DNA of 5,347 nt, taken from assembly GCA_013336035.1 (NCBI GenBank), contig JAAXUL010000603.1, forward strand, positions 1 through 5,347, in the 5' to 3' direction. Source of the stretch: Chloroflexales bacterium. GTDB taxonomy: Bacteria; Chloroflexota; Chloroflexia; Chloroflexales; Chloroflexaceae. This document shows, one piece after another, positions 1-5,344 of this stretch; position 1 is the first letter of the stretch; each line of letters opens with the position of its first letter. The notes below the pieces were generated by a model. It worked only from the letters and a program-made list of their open reading frames with translations. It ran no database searches and had not been told where the DNA came from. The translations under genes and the position numbers were made by a program.

Positions 1-38
1 CCGAGCATCGAGAACGAAAACAGCGAAAAGTATTGAAA

Positions 39-57
39 GAACCGGTGAAACCGGCCC
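39..57 (-). terminator. weak terminator-like hairpin after the DoxX-like gene
   Basis: Read on the minus strand, GGGCCGG, a five-base loop TTTCA and CCGGTTC can form a seven-pair stem (five Watson-Crick and two G-U pairs). It is followed by TTTCAATACTTTTC, a T-rich but interrupted tail. It lies about 15 bases past the stop codon of the DoxX-like gene, where a terminator would be expected. The stem is short and the T-tract imperfect, so this is only a candidate. Confidence 0.35.
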
Positions 58-72
58 CGTCGCGCGCAAGCC

Positions 73-516
73 TTATGCAGCGTGTGTGGCACGCCGCCGC
101 GGGGCGATCGGCGCAACCTTCCAGCGGCCGTAGGCGACCAGCGTGACCAGCCCGAAGATGATCGCCGCGCTGATGGCGCTCGTCGTCTCGCCGCGAATCA
201 GGTGGAGCACCGTCGCGCTGCTCATAACAATCATGAGGCCGGCCGCCGCCAGCGGGGTGAGCTGCGGCAGGATGCGGGTGAGACCAGGCAGGAGCAGGCC
301 GGCCGCGGCAAGGATCTCCGCCACGCCGATGAAGACTCGCAATGGGGCTCCGATGCTCGCGTCGATGATTGCGACCATCTCGGCCGGCGGGAAGGCCATG
401 AACTGGCCGTGCCAGAGGAACAACACTGCCAACAGCACCTGCAGCACCCAGAGCCCCGCCGTCAGTACGCGCCCAGGCCGGCGCGGCGCACGCGTGTTCG
501 TCGGGGTCGTATACAT
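73..516 (-). CDS. DoxX-like family small integral membrane protein
   Basis: The 147-residue product has four hydrophobic segments, at about residues 17-36, 58-77, 85-106 and 113-130. A basic N-terminus (RAPRRPGR) and a basic tail (PRRRATHAA) suggest both ends are cytoplasmic. The GVAEILAAAGLLLP stretch (64-77) and the third helix ending in H105 match the usual DoxX/DoxX-like pattern of a G-x-x-E helix, a GLLLP turn and a conserved histidine. The length is normal for the family. The ATG start is supported by AGGGAG seven bases upstream; the stop is TAA. Family members are inner-membrane proteins, some linked to redox or thiol-stress complexes, but most have no known reaction, and no partner enzyme is seen here. 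The gene is divergent from the PadR gene and could share its control region. The family call is fairly sure; the function is open. Confidence 0.85.
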   Translation of the reverse strand: MYTTPTNTRAPRRPGRVLTAGLWVLQVLLAVLFLWHGQFMAFPPAEMVAIIDASIGAPLRVFIGVAEILAAAGLLLPGLTRILPQLTPLAAAGLMIVMSSATVLHLIRGETTSAISAAIIFGLVTLVAYGRWKVAPIAPRRRATHAA

Positions 517-523
517 AAAATGT

Positions 524-529
524 CTCCCT
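524..529 (-). promoter_or_regulatory. ribosome binding site of the DoxX-like gene
   Basis: AGGGAG on the minus strand lies seven bases before the ATG at 516-514, within the normal Shine-Dalgarno spacing. It supports the chosen start. No convincing minus-strand -35/-10 pair was found upstream. TACGAT, around 560-567 on the minus strand, is the best -10-like hexamer but has no good -35 partner. Confidence 0.6.
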
Positions 530-593
530 GGCTTGGGCAGGGTGTGTCACCTGCCGAACATCGTACACCAGCTAGTCGTCCGGCGACGGGCAG

Positions 594-606
594 GATTGCG
601 GCAATC
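594..606. promoter_or_regulatory. perfect palindrome GATTGC-G-GCAATC in the divergent control region
   Basis: GATTGC and GCAATC are exact inverted repeats around a single central G. The site lies 12 bases upstream of the -35 box of the PadR operon and about 80 bases upstream of the DoxX-like start. A 6-1-6 dyad between two divergent genes is a plausible binding site for a dimeric regulator, but no known consensus was matched. Confidence 0.35.
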
Positions 607-617
607 TGTCTGGAGTA

Positions 618-646
618 TTGACAACGCACCCGCCGATCGGTACACT
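618..646 (+). promoter_or_regulatory. sigma-70-type promoter of the PadR operon
   Basis: A perfect -35 hexamer TTGACA (618-623) is followed, after the ideal 17-base spacer, by TACACT (641-646), which matches four of six -10 positions including the first two bases and the final T. Transcription would start near 653, leaving a leader of about 90 bases before the ATG at 742. The motif stands out against the GC-rich surroundings and points toward the regulator and the membrane-protein genes. Confidence 0.65.
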
Positions 647-649
647 GGC

Positions 650-676
650 GCTATATCGGTATCCGCTATATCTATC
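650..676. promoter_or_regulatory. candidate operator at the transcription start (GCTATATC repeats)
   Basis: GCTATATC occurs twice, at 650-657 and 665-672, exactly 15 bases apart, and a partial third copy, CTATC, follows at 672-676. The same bases form an imperfect dyad: TATATCGG (652-659), TAT, CCGCTATA (663-670), with one mismatch in eight. The element begins four bases after the -10 box and covers the predicted start site, the typical place for an autorepressor. PadR dimers usually bind AT-rich dyads in their own promoter. The site does not match the ATGT-N8-ACAT form known for some PadR proteins, so assigning it to this PadR is inference. Confidence 0.5.
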
Positions 677-741
677 GACCCGTCCATGCTCGTGACCTGG
701 TGGGCCAACCCTGGCCCGTGCCCCGATTGAACGAACATCTT

Positions 742-1116
742 ATGGCTGTACGAGACGAGGAATCGGGGCAGACGCCCTCAGCGCAAGGCACGATCCCTCT
801 GCGCGCGCCGACCTTCTTTATCCTGCTCAGCCTCGCGCCGGGGGTCAAGCATGGCTACGCCATCCTCAAAGACGTGGCCGCCCTCAGCGAGGGCACCGTC
901 GTGCTGAGCGCCGGCACCCTCTACGAGGCCCTCGGTCGCCTGCTGACGCAGGGGCTTGTCGCACGTGCGGACGACGACGACCGCCAACGCGCCGGCCCGC
1001 CGCGCAAGGCCTACCACCTGACCAATGCCGGCCGCCAGGCCCTCGAGACTGAGACGAATCGTATGGATCACCTGGTGGCCCTTGCGCGCCACCGCCTCGC
1101 CCGGGAGGAGCCATGA
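742..1116 (+). CDS. PadR-family winged-helix transcriptional regulator, short form
   Basis: From the ATG at 742 the product is 124 residues. An N-terminal helix (22-32) leads into HGYAI (37-41), then the recognition segment with SAGTLYEALGRLLTQGLV (56-73), the PadR signature of L-x-x-GTLY-x-A-L-x-RL. A charged wing follows (72-93, with DDDDRQRAGPPRKAYHLT), then a C-terminal dimerization helix (94-120). There is no large extra C-terminal domain, so it is the short PadR type, which acts as a dimeric repressor, often answering to a bound small molecule and often next to the membrane proteins it controls. A GTG at 700 would add 14 residues. Neither start has a clear Shine-Dalgarno, and the extra residues do not look family-like, so ATG 742 is preferred. 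Its stop overlaps the next gene's ATG (ATGA), indicating translational coupling. It probably represses its own operon through the repeated element over the transcription start. Confidence 0.9.
   Translation: MAVRDEESGQTPSAQGTIPLRAPTFFILLSLAPGVKHGYAILKDVAALSEGTVVLSAGTLYEALGRLLTQGLVARADDDDRQRAGPPRKAYHLTNAGRQALETETNRMDHLVALARHRLAREEP
1103..1110 (+). promoter_or_regulatory. ribosome binding site inside the PadR gene for the downstream membrane protein
   Basis: GGGAGGAG lies within the last codons of the PadR gene, just before the overlapping ATG at 1113. It fixes the start of the 621-residue protein and shows that the two genes are made from one message. Confidence 0.7.
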
Positions 1117-2978
1117 ACCACGTCGTGCGCGCCGCCCTGTGGCTCTACGCCAGCCTGGTACGCCTCTACCCCCGCGCGCTGCGCGAGGCGTTCGGCGACG
1201 AGCTGCTGGCCGTCTTCGCGCTGAAGCTGCGCGCGGCCCAGGACCGCGGGCCTCTGGCGGTCGTCGGCGTTCTCTGGGCCGAGCTGCGCGACCTGCCCGG
1301 CATCGTCGTGCGGGCCAGCTGGCTCCCTGAGGGTGGTCGCTCTTCCTGGCAGCCGCGGGCCGCGACCTGGGCGGCGATGGCGCCGTTTCTCCTCAGCGCG
1401 CTGCTGCAGGCGGGCAACGGCCTCACCAGGATCGTCCCGGCCCTCGCGCTCCCGCTCCAGCTCTGGCTTGGGTGGCTCGTCCTCGCCGTCTGGGCTCTCG
1501 TCCTGCTAGTCGGCGTGGCGCGCGGGCTGCCGCGCTGGTCGCTCCCGACCGGCGGCATGGCGCTGGGAACGATCGGTTTCATCATCAACGGTAGTGGAAC
1601 TTTTGGCGGCATCAGGCTCCACTGGCGGATCACCTACCCATCATGGGTCCACTGGTATGGCCAATACCTCCTGCCGAGCATCGCCGTGCTGGCGCTGCTG
1701 CTCGGGCTGTGCATGGCCCTCCCCTGGCTGCGCCCGCTCGCCCGGCGCTGGCGCGACGACTGGACCCAGCTCTCGTTTCTGCTCTACGGCTTCACGCTCA
1801 TCGCCCTCGAGATGCTCGATATGCACCCCAGCGAGATGCCCCTGACGATTGCCGGGCTCCTGATCCTGGCGGGCGGCGCGTGGGCGTACATGCGCGCCGG
1901 CACGACGGCGGGCCGCCTCCTGGCCCTGGGCGGCGCCGCCACGCTGATGATGGCCGTGGCAGGCCTGGGTCAGGCGCTGCTGAGCACGCCCGAGTGGCAC
2001 CGTCGGTTCCCGCTCTGGCGTAATCTGGGCGACGCCCTGGTCGGCTGGCTCTGGCTGCTCGGCGCGCTGCTCACCCCCGCCCTGCTCGCCCTGCTGCCGC
2101 GCCGCGCTACCCCCACGGCTCCCGCCACCGGAGGCAGCCTGCCAGAAGTGGGGTCCCCGACCGCGCCGGGCGGATGGGCGCGCGAGGATGACTCGTGGCG
2201 AACAGCCGTGGCCGGCACGCTCCCCTTCCTCGCCTTCGGCCTGGCGAGCCTCGAGCGCTACGGGCTGCTCCCGCTCGTCCCCTCCGCCCCGCCATTCGGG
2301 CTGATTGTCCCGGCAGTGTATGGGCTCCTGCTCCTCGGGCTCCTCGTTGGGTGGGCCCGCGGGTTCCCGCGTTGGGCCTACGCCTATCTCGGCTTACCGT
2401 TTGTGAGCGCACTCGCCTGGATGGGCCTTCCGATCGGCGGCCTGGGCGGTAACGCGCTCCTGGGCTGGCGCGCCTGGCTGCCTCTGGCTGCGGTCGTGGC
2501 CCTCATGCTCCTGGCGCCCCACGCGCCGCACCGCCTGACCTGCCTCGCGACGGGCATCTGGAAAGACTGGAGCCGGCTCACCTTCGCACTGTACGGCTGC
2601 CTGCCGCTCGCCATGTTCGCGCTGGTCGACGAGATCGATGGCCGCTCCCAGGGGCTGTTGCTGCTCACGACGACGCTCGCCCTGGCCGCCGGGGCGTGGG
2701 CATACCTGCATAGCGCGACGCCTGCCCGCGGGGCTGGCGCGCTGGCGGCCGGACTGCTGGCAGCCGCAACCCTGATCTCTGTTGGGAACAGCGTGTACTG
2801 GGGCGGCCGGTTCGAGCCCTGGATGCGCGACGGGCCGCCAACCTGGTATGAAGTGGCGGCGCAAGGCCTCGCGCTGACGATGCTGGCGGTGGTGCTTATG
2901 CTGGCGCCGGCCCTGCTGGCGGTCATTCGACACTGGGTACGGTCGCAGCGCAGATCTGCGCCCCCACAGACGACCTGA
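1113..2978 (+). CDS. PadR-associated polytopic membrane protein with internal duplication, function unknown
   Basis: This 621-residue protein starts with a soluble segment (1-70). Its Y19-P20-R21...F27-G28-D29-E30-L31...F35 pattern resembles the short prefix found on PadR-linked permeases and related membrane proteins (family recollection). The rest is hydrophobic, about 16 membrane segments by eye, and falls into two similar halves, about 79-328 and 361-608. Matching blocks are LLVGVARGLPRW (131-142) with LVGWARGFPRW (411-421), WRDDWTQLSFLLYG (213-226) with WKDWSRLTFALYG (483-495), and GGAWAYM (254-260) with AGAWAYL (526-532). A proline-, glycine- and acid-containing linker (331-360) joins the halves. 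There is no ATPase motif, no catalytic residue set and no FtsX/MacB-like large periplasmic domain. It overlaps the PadR gene and precedes another membrane protein by 27 bases. Transport, sensing or envelope modification are all possible. That it is a real membrane protein is sure; the role is not. Confidence 0.85.
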   Translation: MNHVVRAALWLYASLVRLYPRALREAFGDELLAVFALKLRAAQDRGPLAVVGVLWAELRDLPGIVVRASWLPEGGRSSWQPRAATWAAMAPFLLSALLQAGNGLTRIVPALALPLQLWLGWLVLAVWALVLLVGVARGLPRWSLPTGGMALGTIGFIINGSGTFGGIRLHWRITYPSWVHWYGQYLLPSIAVLALLLGLCMALPWLRPLARRWRDDWTQLSFLLYGFTLIALEMLDMHPSEMPLTIAGLLILAGGAWAYMRAGTTAGRLLALGGAATLMMAVAGLGQALLSTPEWHRRFPLWRNLGDALVGWLWLLGALLTPALLALLPRRATPTAPATGGSLPEVGSPTAPGGWAREDDSWRTAVAGTLPFLAFGLASLERYGLLPLVPSAPPFGLIVPAVYGLLLLGLLVGWARGFPRWAYAYLGLPFVSALAWMGLPIGGLGGNALLGWRAWLPLAAVVALMLLAPHAPHRLTCLATGIWKDWSRLTFALYGCLPLAMFALVDEIDGRSQGLLLLTTTLALAAGAWAYLHSATPARGAGALAAGLLAAATLISVGNSVYWGGRFEPWMRDGPPTWYEVAAQGLALTMLAVVLMLAPALLAVIRHWVRSQRRSAPPQTT

Positions 2979-2993
2979 GGGACAACCGACTAC

Positions 2994-3001
2994 GGGGGAG
3001 G
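2994..3001 (+). promoter_or_regulatory. ribosome binding site of the 410-residue membrane protein
   Basis: GGGGGAGG sits four bases before the ATG at 3006, in the 27-base gap after the preceding gene. It supports this start and continuous translation along one operon message. Confidence 0.7.
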
Positions 3002-3005
3002 CGTC

Positions 3006-4238
3006 ATGACCCTCCAGAGCGCCTTGCTGGCCGGCCTGCTGCCGGCCGTGGCCCTGGCCCTGTTGGGCTGCGGCTGGCTCAGATCGGCGGCTCCCCCCAC
3101 AGCGCGCCAGGTCGGCCTGGTGCTCGGCGCCCTGAGCCTCGCCCTGGGCGTGGTCGCGGGCGCGGCGCTGGGCGCCAGCACCACCGCCACGTGGCTCCAG
3201 ACCCTGGCCCTCCCAACCCTCGTGAGCAGCCTGGCCGCGACGATGCTGCTGCTCGTCCGCGACCGGGCGCGGCTGCTGCTCGGCAGCCCGTGGCTGCTCG
3301 CGCTCTTGCTGGCCGACCTGGCCGTACTGCTCGTGCTCGCGGTTGTGGTGGACCTGGCCATGCCGGTGTTCCTCGTCGCGGGGGGCACGGTGCTCGCCGC
3401 AGTCTGGAGCCTCCGGCCGACGCGGGATGCGCGCGTGCTCGGGCTCGGGTTGCCGGTCCTGGTGATCCTTGGCGTTGCGCTCTGGTTAACCGAGGGCGGT
3501 AACACGTTTGGGGGCGCGCCGACGTGGCTCGCCGGGGTCGGTCAGATCCTGGTGATCCTGGCGCCGTCGCTCGGGATCACGACGGCCGCCTGGCTGCTCG
3601 GGGCGGGACTCGCGGCGGGGACGCCCTGGCGGCGAGCGGCCGGAGCCCTCGGGTTAAGCGCCGGGCTCGTGCTGCTGGTCGTGGCCCAGATCCTGGTTGG
3701 CAGCATCTGGGATGTGGCCACCGACGGTCTCAGGGGCAGCTTCACGATGATCCAGGCCTGCCTGATCGGGATCGCATCGGGGGTGTTCCTGGCCTGGTCG
3801 CTGTCCGGCCACCGGGCCATAACGGCCCTGGCCTTCGCCCTGCTCGTGCCACTCGCGGCCTTCCAGGCGCAGCAGGTAGGCATGCGGATCGCTCCAACCG
3901 AGCTGACTGAGCAGCGCTCGCGGACGGTGACCCAGGCGATCCAGCGCTACTACGCGGACCATCAGACCTACCCGGCGACCCTCGACGCGCTCACCCCCCG
4001 TTACCTGCTCATCGTGCCTGGGCCAGTGATCGTGCCCGGACAAGGCTGGTGCTACGACGGAGGCAAGGACTACTTTCGCTTTGGCTACGTCTACCGCCAG
4101 TATTTTAGCTCGCCCATCTCGGCACGCCTCCATGCCGCAGCGGGCATACCGCCGCTTGGCGTCTGGCCGTGCGCGTACCAGGCCGAGGAGCTGCGAAGCT
4201 ACTACCGGTATCCCACGTCCGCCCCTGCTGAACAGTGA
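3006..4238 (+). CDS. polytopic membrane protein with C-terminal pseudopilin-like external domain, function unknown
   Basis: The 410-residue product has nine or ten hydrophobic segments between residues 4 and 289 (about 4-21, 35-56, 63-84, 95-115, 118-134, 144-161, 175-203, 211-232, 247-266, 270-289). A soluble domain of about 120 residues follows. That domain opens with an amphipathic helix and the series TQAIQRYYADHQTYPATLDAL (309-329, key residues Y315, Y316, Y322, P323, L326, L329), then PRYL (331-334), P338, P340 and W348-C349-Y350. This series is the hallmark of the C-terminal part of type II pseudopilin/GspG-like proteins, in which a helix is followed by YPxxLxxL and a small beta sheet. 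C349 and C389 could form a disulfide, fitting an external location. There is no prepilin cleavage site, since the domain is tethered to a multi-helix anchor. The gene sits 27 bases after the duplicated membrane protein under the same promoter. The membrane/ectodomain split is clear; the activity is unknown. Confidence 0.8.
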   Translation: MTLQSALLAGLLPAVALALLGCGWLRSAAPPTARQVGLVLGALSLALGVVAGAALGASTTATWLQTLALPTLVSSLAATMLLLVRDRARLLLGSPWLLALLLADLAVLLVLAVVVDLAMPVFLVAGGTVLAAVWSLRPTRDARVLGLGLPVLVILGVALWLTEGGNTFGGAPTWLAGVGQILVILAPSLGITTAAWLLGAGLAAGTPWRRAAGALGLSAGLVLLVVAQILVGSIWDVATDGLRGSFTMIQACLIGIASGVFLAWSLSGHRAITALAFALLVPLAAFQAQQVGMRIAPTELTEQRSRTVTQAIQRYYADHQTYPATLDALTPRYLLIVPGPVIVPGQGWCYDGGKDYFRFGYVYRQYFSSPISARLHAAAGIPPLGVWPCAYQAEELRSYYRYPTSAPAEQ

Positions 4239-4282
4239 CCTCGCCGACAGCCCATCTTTATCAGCGCGAAAGAGCCTGCCCC

Positions 4283-4288
4283 GGAGGA
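4283..4288 (+). promoter_or_regulatory. ribosome binding site of the 32-residue lipopeptide
   Basis: GGAGGA lies five bases before the ATG at 4294, close to ideal sequence and spacing. It is the main reason for believing that the very short reading frame is translated. Confidence 0.6.
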
Positions 4289-4293
4289 CACCT

Positions 4294-4392
4294 ATGCGCC
4301 CGCGCAGACCTCCGCCTGCCCCTGCCCTGCGCCTCACGTTGTTGGTAACGCTCGTCGCGTTGCTTGCAGGCTGTGGCTTACGACCAGAATGA
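4294..4392 (+). CDS. 32-residue lipoprotein-type small protein
   Basis: The peptide has a basic, proline-rich N-terminus (MRPRRPPPAPALR), a hydrophobic core (LTLLVTLVALL) and the lipobox L23-L24-A25-G26-C27... read as LLAGC, a textbook signal peptidase II site. Only six residues, CGLRPE, would remain after cleavage, so the mature product would be a lipid-anchored hexapeptide. It lies 55 bases after the 410-residue membrane protein on the same strand and has its own strong ribosome binding site, so it is probably the last gene of the operon. Alternatively it is the head of a longer lipoprotein. A +1 shift just after the cysteine codon gives a polar stretch, AYDQNDAPPGQGSSA, ending at the TAG at 4421-4423, so a one-base indel (real or a sequencing error) is possible. 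Gene-poor, repeat-bearing DNA follows, which also fits 3' truncation. The secretion signal is convincing; whether the gene is intact is not. Confidence 0.55.
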   Translation: MRPRRPPPAPALRLTLLVTLVALLAGCGLRPE

Positions 4393-4620
4393 CGCCCCGC
4401 CGGGGCAGGGATCCTCTGCGTAGCCCGGCTCCTGAACCTCGGCCTGTCGGCCCGTAGCCCGGTTGATACAGAGGCCGGGACACCATGTGACACCTCAGTT
4501 CATGGCCCTGTAGTACTGCCCCCTCCCTCGCGTTGAGTGGCAAGGAGCACGCCCATGGATCGGGAGTATCGAGGTAACCGTCTCAGTCTAGATGGCTCAT
4601 CGCATCCCCTGGCGTGAAAC
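4393..4620. other. gene-poor stretch with short repeats
   Basis: No convincing intact gene is seen here. CGTAGCCCGG occurs twice in direct orientation (4419-4428 and 4453-4462, starts 34 bases apart). A 20-codon frame starts at the ATG at 4555 behind AAGGAG and ends at the TGA at 4615-4617. It is in the same frame as the transposase remnant that follows, so the 20 codons may belong to the same decayed gene rather than be a gene of their own. The stretch looks like intergenic DNA partly derived from a mobile element. Confidence 0.4.
4394..4406. terminator. small GC hairpin just after the lipopeptide stop
   Basis: GCCCC and GGGGC flank a three-base loop, starting two bases after the TGA of the lipopeptide gene. 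The position suits transcription termination, but the stem is only five pairs and no T-tract follows on the plus strand. It is a weak candidate end of the operon. Confidence 0.25.
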
Positions 4621-4776
4621 CCTGGCTGGGTGGTCAAGCGCGGCTATCGGCGCCTGATTGATGATGGCTCCTCCCATCAGTCGCATTTCAGCTTGTTCCA
4701 GCTTGGCGTGGGCTGGAAGGAGCACCTGGCCAGCTACACCCGCGCCTTGCCCGTCCTGTTCTTCTTCTATGGATAG
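4621..4776 (+). pseudogene. C-terminal remnant of a transposase (probably IS4-type DDE)
   Basis: This frame encodes 51 residues ending at TAG (4774-4776). It holds WVVKRGYRRLIDDG followed by HFSLFQLGVGWKEHLA and then RALPVLF. The K-RGYRRLID block and the FSLFQLG-x-x-W block, with a final LP, resemble the extreme C-terminus of IS4-type transposases, recalled at family level only. The catalytic DDE core and N-terminal part are absent. The same frame is open upstream to 4555 except for one TGA at 4615-4617, where TGG (Trp) would restore it. No terminal inverted repeats or target-site duplication could be identified, so only the tail of an old insertion seems to survive. The frame could instead be chance coding in intergenic DNA, but the composition argues against it. 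Confidence 0.45.
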
Positions 4777-4815
4777 GGGCGGGCGAGGTGACATCCTTTG
4801 ACGGGCTTCGCCCCT
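4775..4815. repeat. spaced inverted repeat after the transposase remnant
   Basis: AGGGGCG (4775-4781) and CGCCCCT (4809-4815) are exact inverted copies 27 bases apart, starting at the stop of the transposase remnant. They might be part of the right-end structure of the old insertion or simply a chance GC-rich match. There is no T-run behind them. Confidence 0.25.
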
Positions 4816-4871
4816 CGTGCTCCCCGACGTTGCATCAGCCCTGGGCAAAAACAGCAACGACGCGAAGGTCT

Positions 4872-4894
4872 TTCGGAGGCCGCAGGCCTCCGAA
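4872..4894 (-). terminator. perfect 10-bp hairpin after the VOC gene
   Basis: TTCGGAGGCC and GGCCTCCGAA are exact inverted copies around a three-base loop, giving ten uninterrupted pairs. On the minus strand the stem starts six bases past the TAG of the VOC gene (4903-4901), the right place for an intrinsic terminator. The bases just after it (AGACCTTCGCG) lack a T-tract; TTTTTG appears only about 25 bases later. It could also block readthrough or protect the 3' end of the message. Confidence 0.55.
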
Positions 4895-4900
4895 CATCCG

Positions 4901-5344
4901 CTATTTGGCAGAGCGCAGGCCGACCGTATTGCCTTCGGTATCCTGGAAGAGGCAGATATAGCCGATCTGCCCCATCTGTGTTTTCGGCAGAAGAATGGTG
5001 CCGCCCGCGGACTGAACGCGCATGATGGCCGCATCGATGTCTTTGACTTCAAAGTACACAACCGTACCTTGACCGGAGGGCTTACTGTTCGGGTTCTGGA
5101 TCAGATTGCCGGCGGCGCCGTTCGCATCATTCTTGTTGGGGAACGAGGCGACTTTCACCTCCCCGGCATCGAAACCAGACAGCTTGATCTGCAAGACGCT
5201 TTCGTAGAACGTCTTGGCCCGGTTGATATCAGTTACCGGGAGATCGAACCAGGTGACGGCGTTCGTGTCTTTCGATACGGAAGCATCCTTCTGCGGATCA
5301 TAGACAATGTTCCCCGCCTGAAGCACGTACACGATCTTCCGCAC
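4901..5344 (-). CDS. VOC family (glyoxalase/bleomycin resistance fold) protein, start uncertain
   Basis: The frame gives 147 residues from a GTG at 5344-5342 to TAG. It stays open to the window edge, so the true start may lie outside. The VOC domain runs from NAVTWFDLPVTDINRAKTFY (28-47), the first beta strand plus helix, through GTVVYFEVKDIDAAI (93-107) in the second half, to FQDTEGNTVGL (133-143), the closing strand. These two beta-alpha-beta halves make the usual single-domain VOC protein of about 120 residues, so residues 1-27 are an extension or read-through of an upstream start. The last metal-ligand position, usually Glu just after DPEGN, is glycine here (G142) and the first is Trp (W32), so glyoxalase-type metal catalysis is doubtful and a binding role is more likely. 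Its GC content is clearly lower than that of the other genes (50% in the 60 bases from 5041), suggesting a different origin. Confidence 0.85.
   Translation of the reverse strand: MRKIVYVLQAGNIVYDPQKDASVSKDTNAVTWFDLPVTDINRAKTFYESVLQIKLSGFDAGEVKVASFPNKNDANGAAGNLIQNPNSKPSGQGTVVYFEVKDIDAAIMRVQSAGGTILLPKTQMGQIGYICLFQDTEGNTVGLRSAK

Noticed and set aside
82..730. Two overlapping plus-strand frames of 179 and 195 codons
   Set aside because: They run antisense over the DoxX-like gene and through its control region. The products are rich in Arg, Gln and Asp with no recognizable domain, while the opposite strand has a well-formed membrane protein.
700..741. Upstream GTG start for the PadR gene
   Set aside because: It adds 14 residues that do not resemble PadR N-termini and has no Shine-Dalgarno. 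It cannot be excluded, because the ATG at 742 also lacks a clear one.
2384..2933. Two minus-strand frames of about 180 codons
   Set aside because: They are shadows of the second half of the duplicated membrane protein, with biased composition and no ribosome binding site noted.
1113..2978. FtsX/MacB-type ABC permease
   Set aside because: The N-terminal prefix resembles that on such permeases, but the large periplasmic domain and the four-helix permease layout are missing and no ATPase gene is adjacent.
3654..4493. 279-codon open frame on the minus strand
   Set aside because: It lies antisense to the 410-residue membrane protein, which has a strong ribosome binding site and clear membrane and ectodomain structure. 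The antisense product is low-complexity and Arg/Gly/Ala rich, as expected from GC-rich shadow frames.
4597..5061. 154-codon minus-strand frame downstream of and overlapping the VOC gene
   Set aside because: It overlaps the true VOC frame at its 5' end and continues through the terminator-like hairpin and antisense to the transposase remnant. The product has no domain signal.
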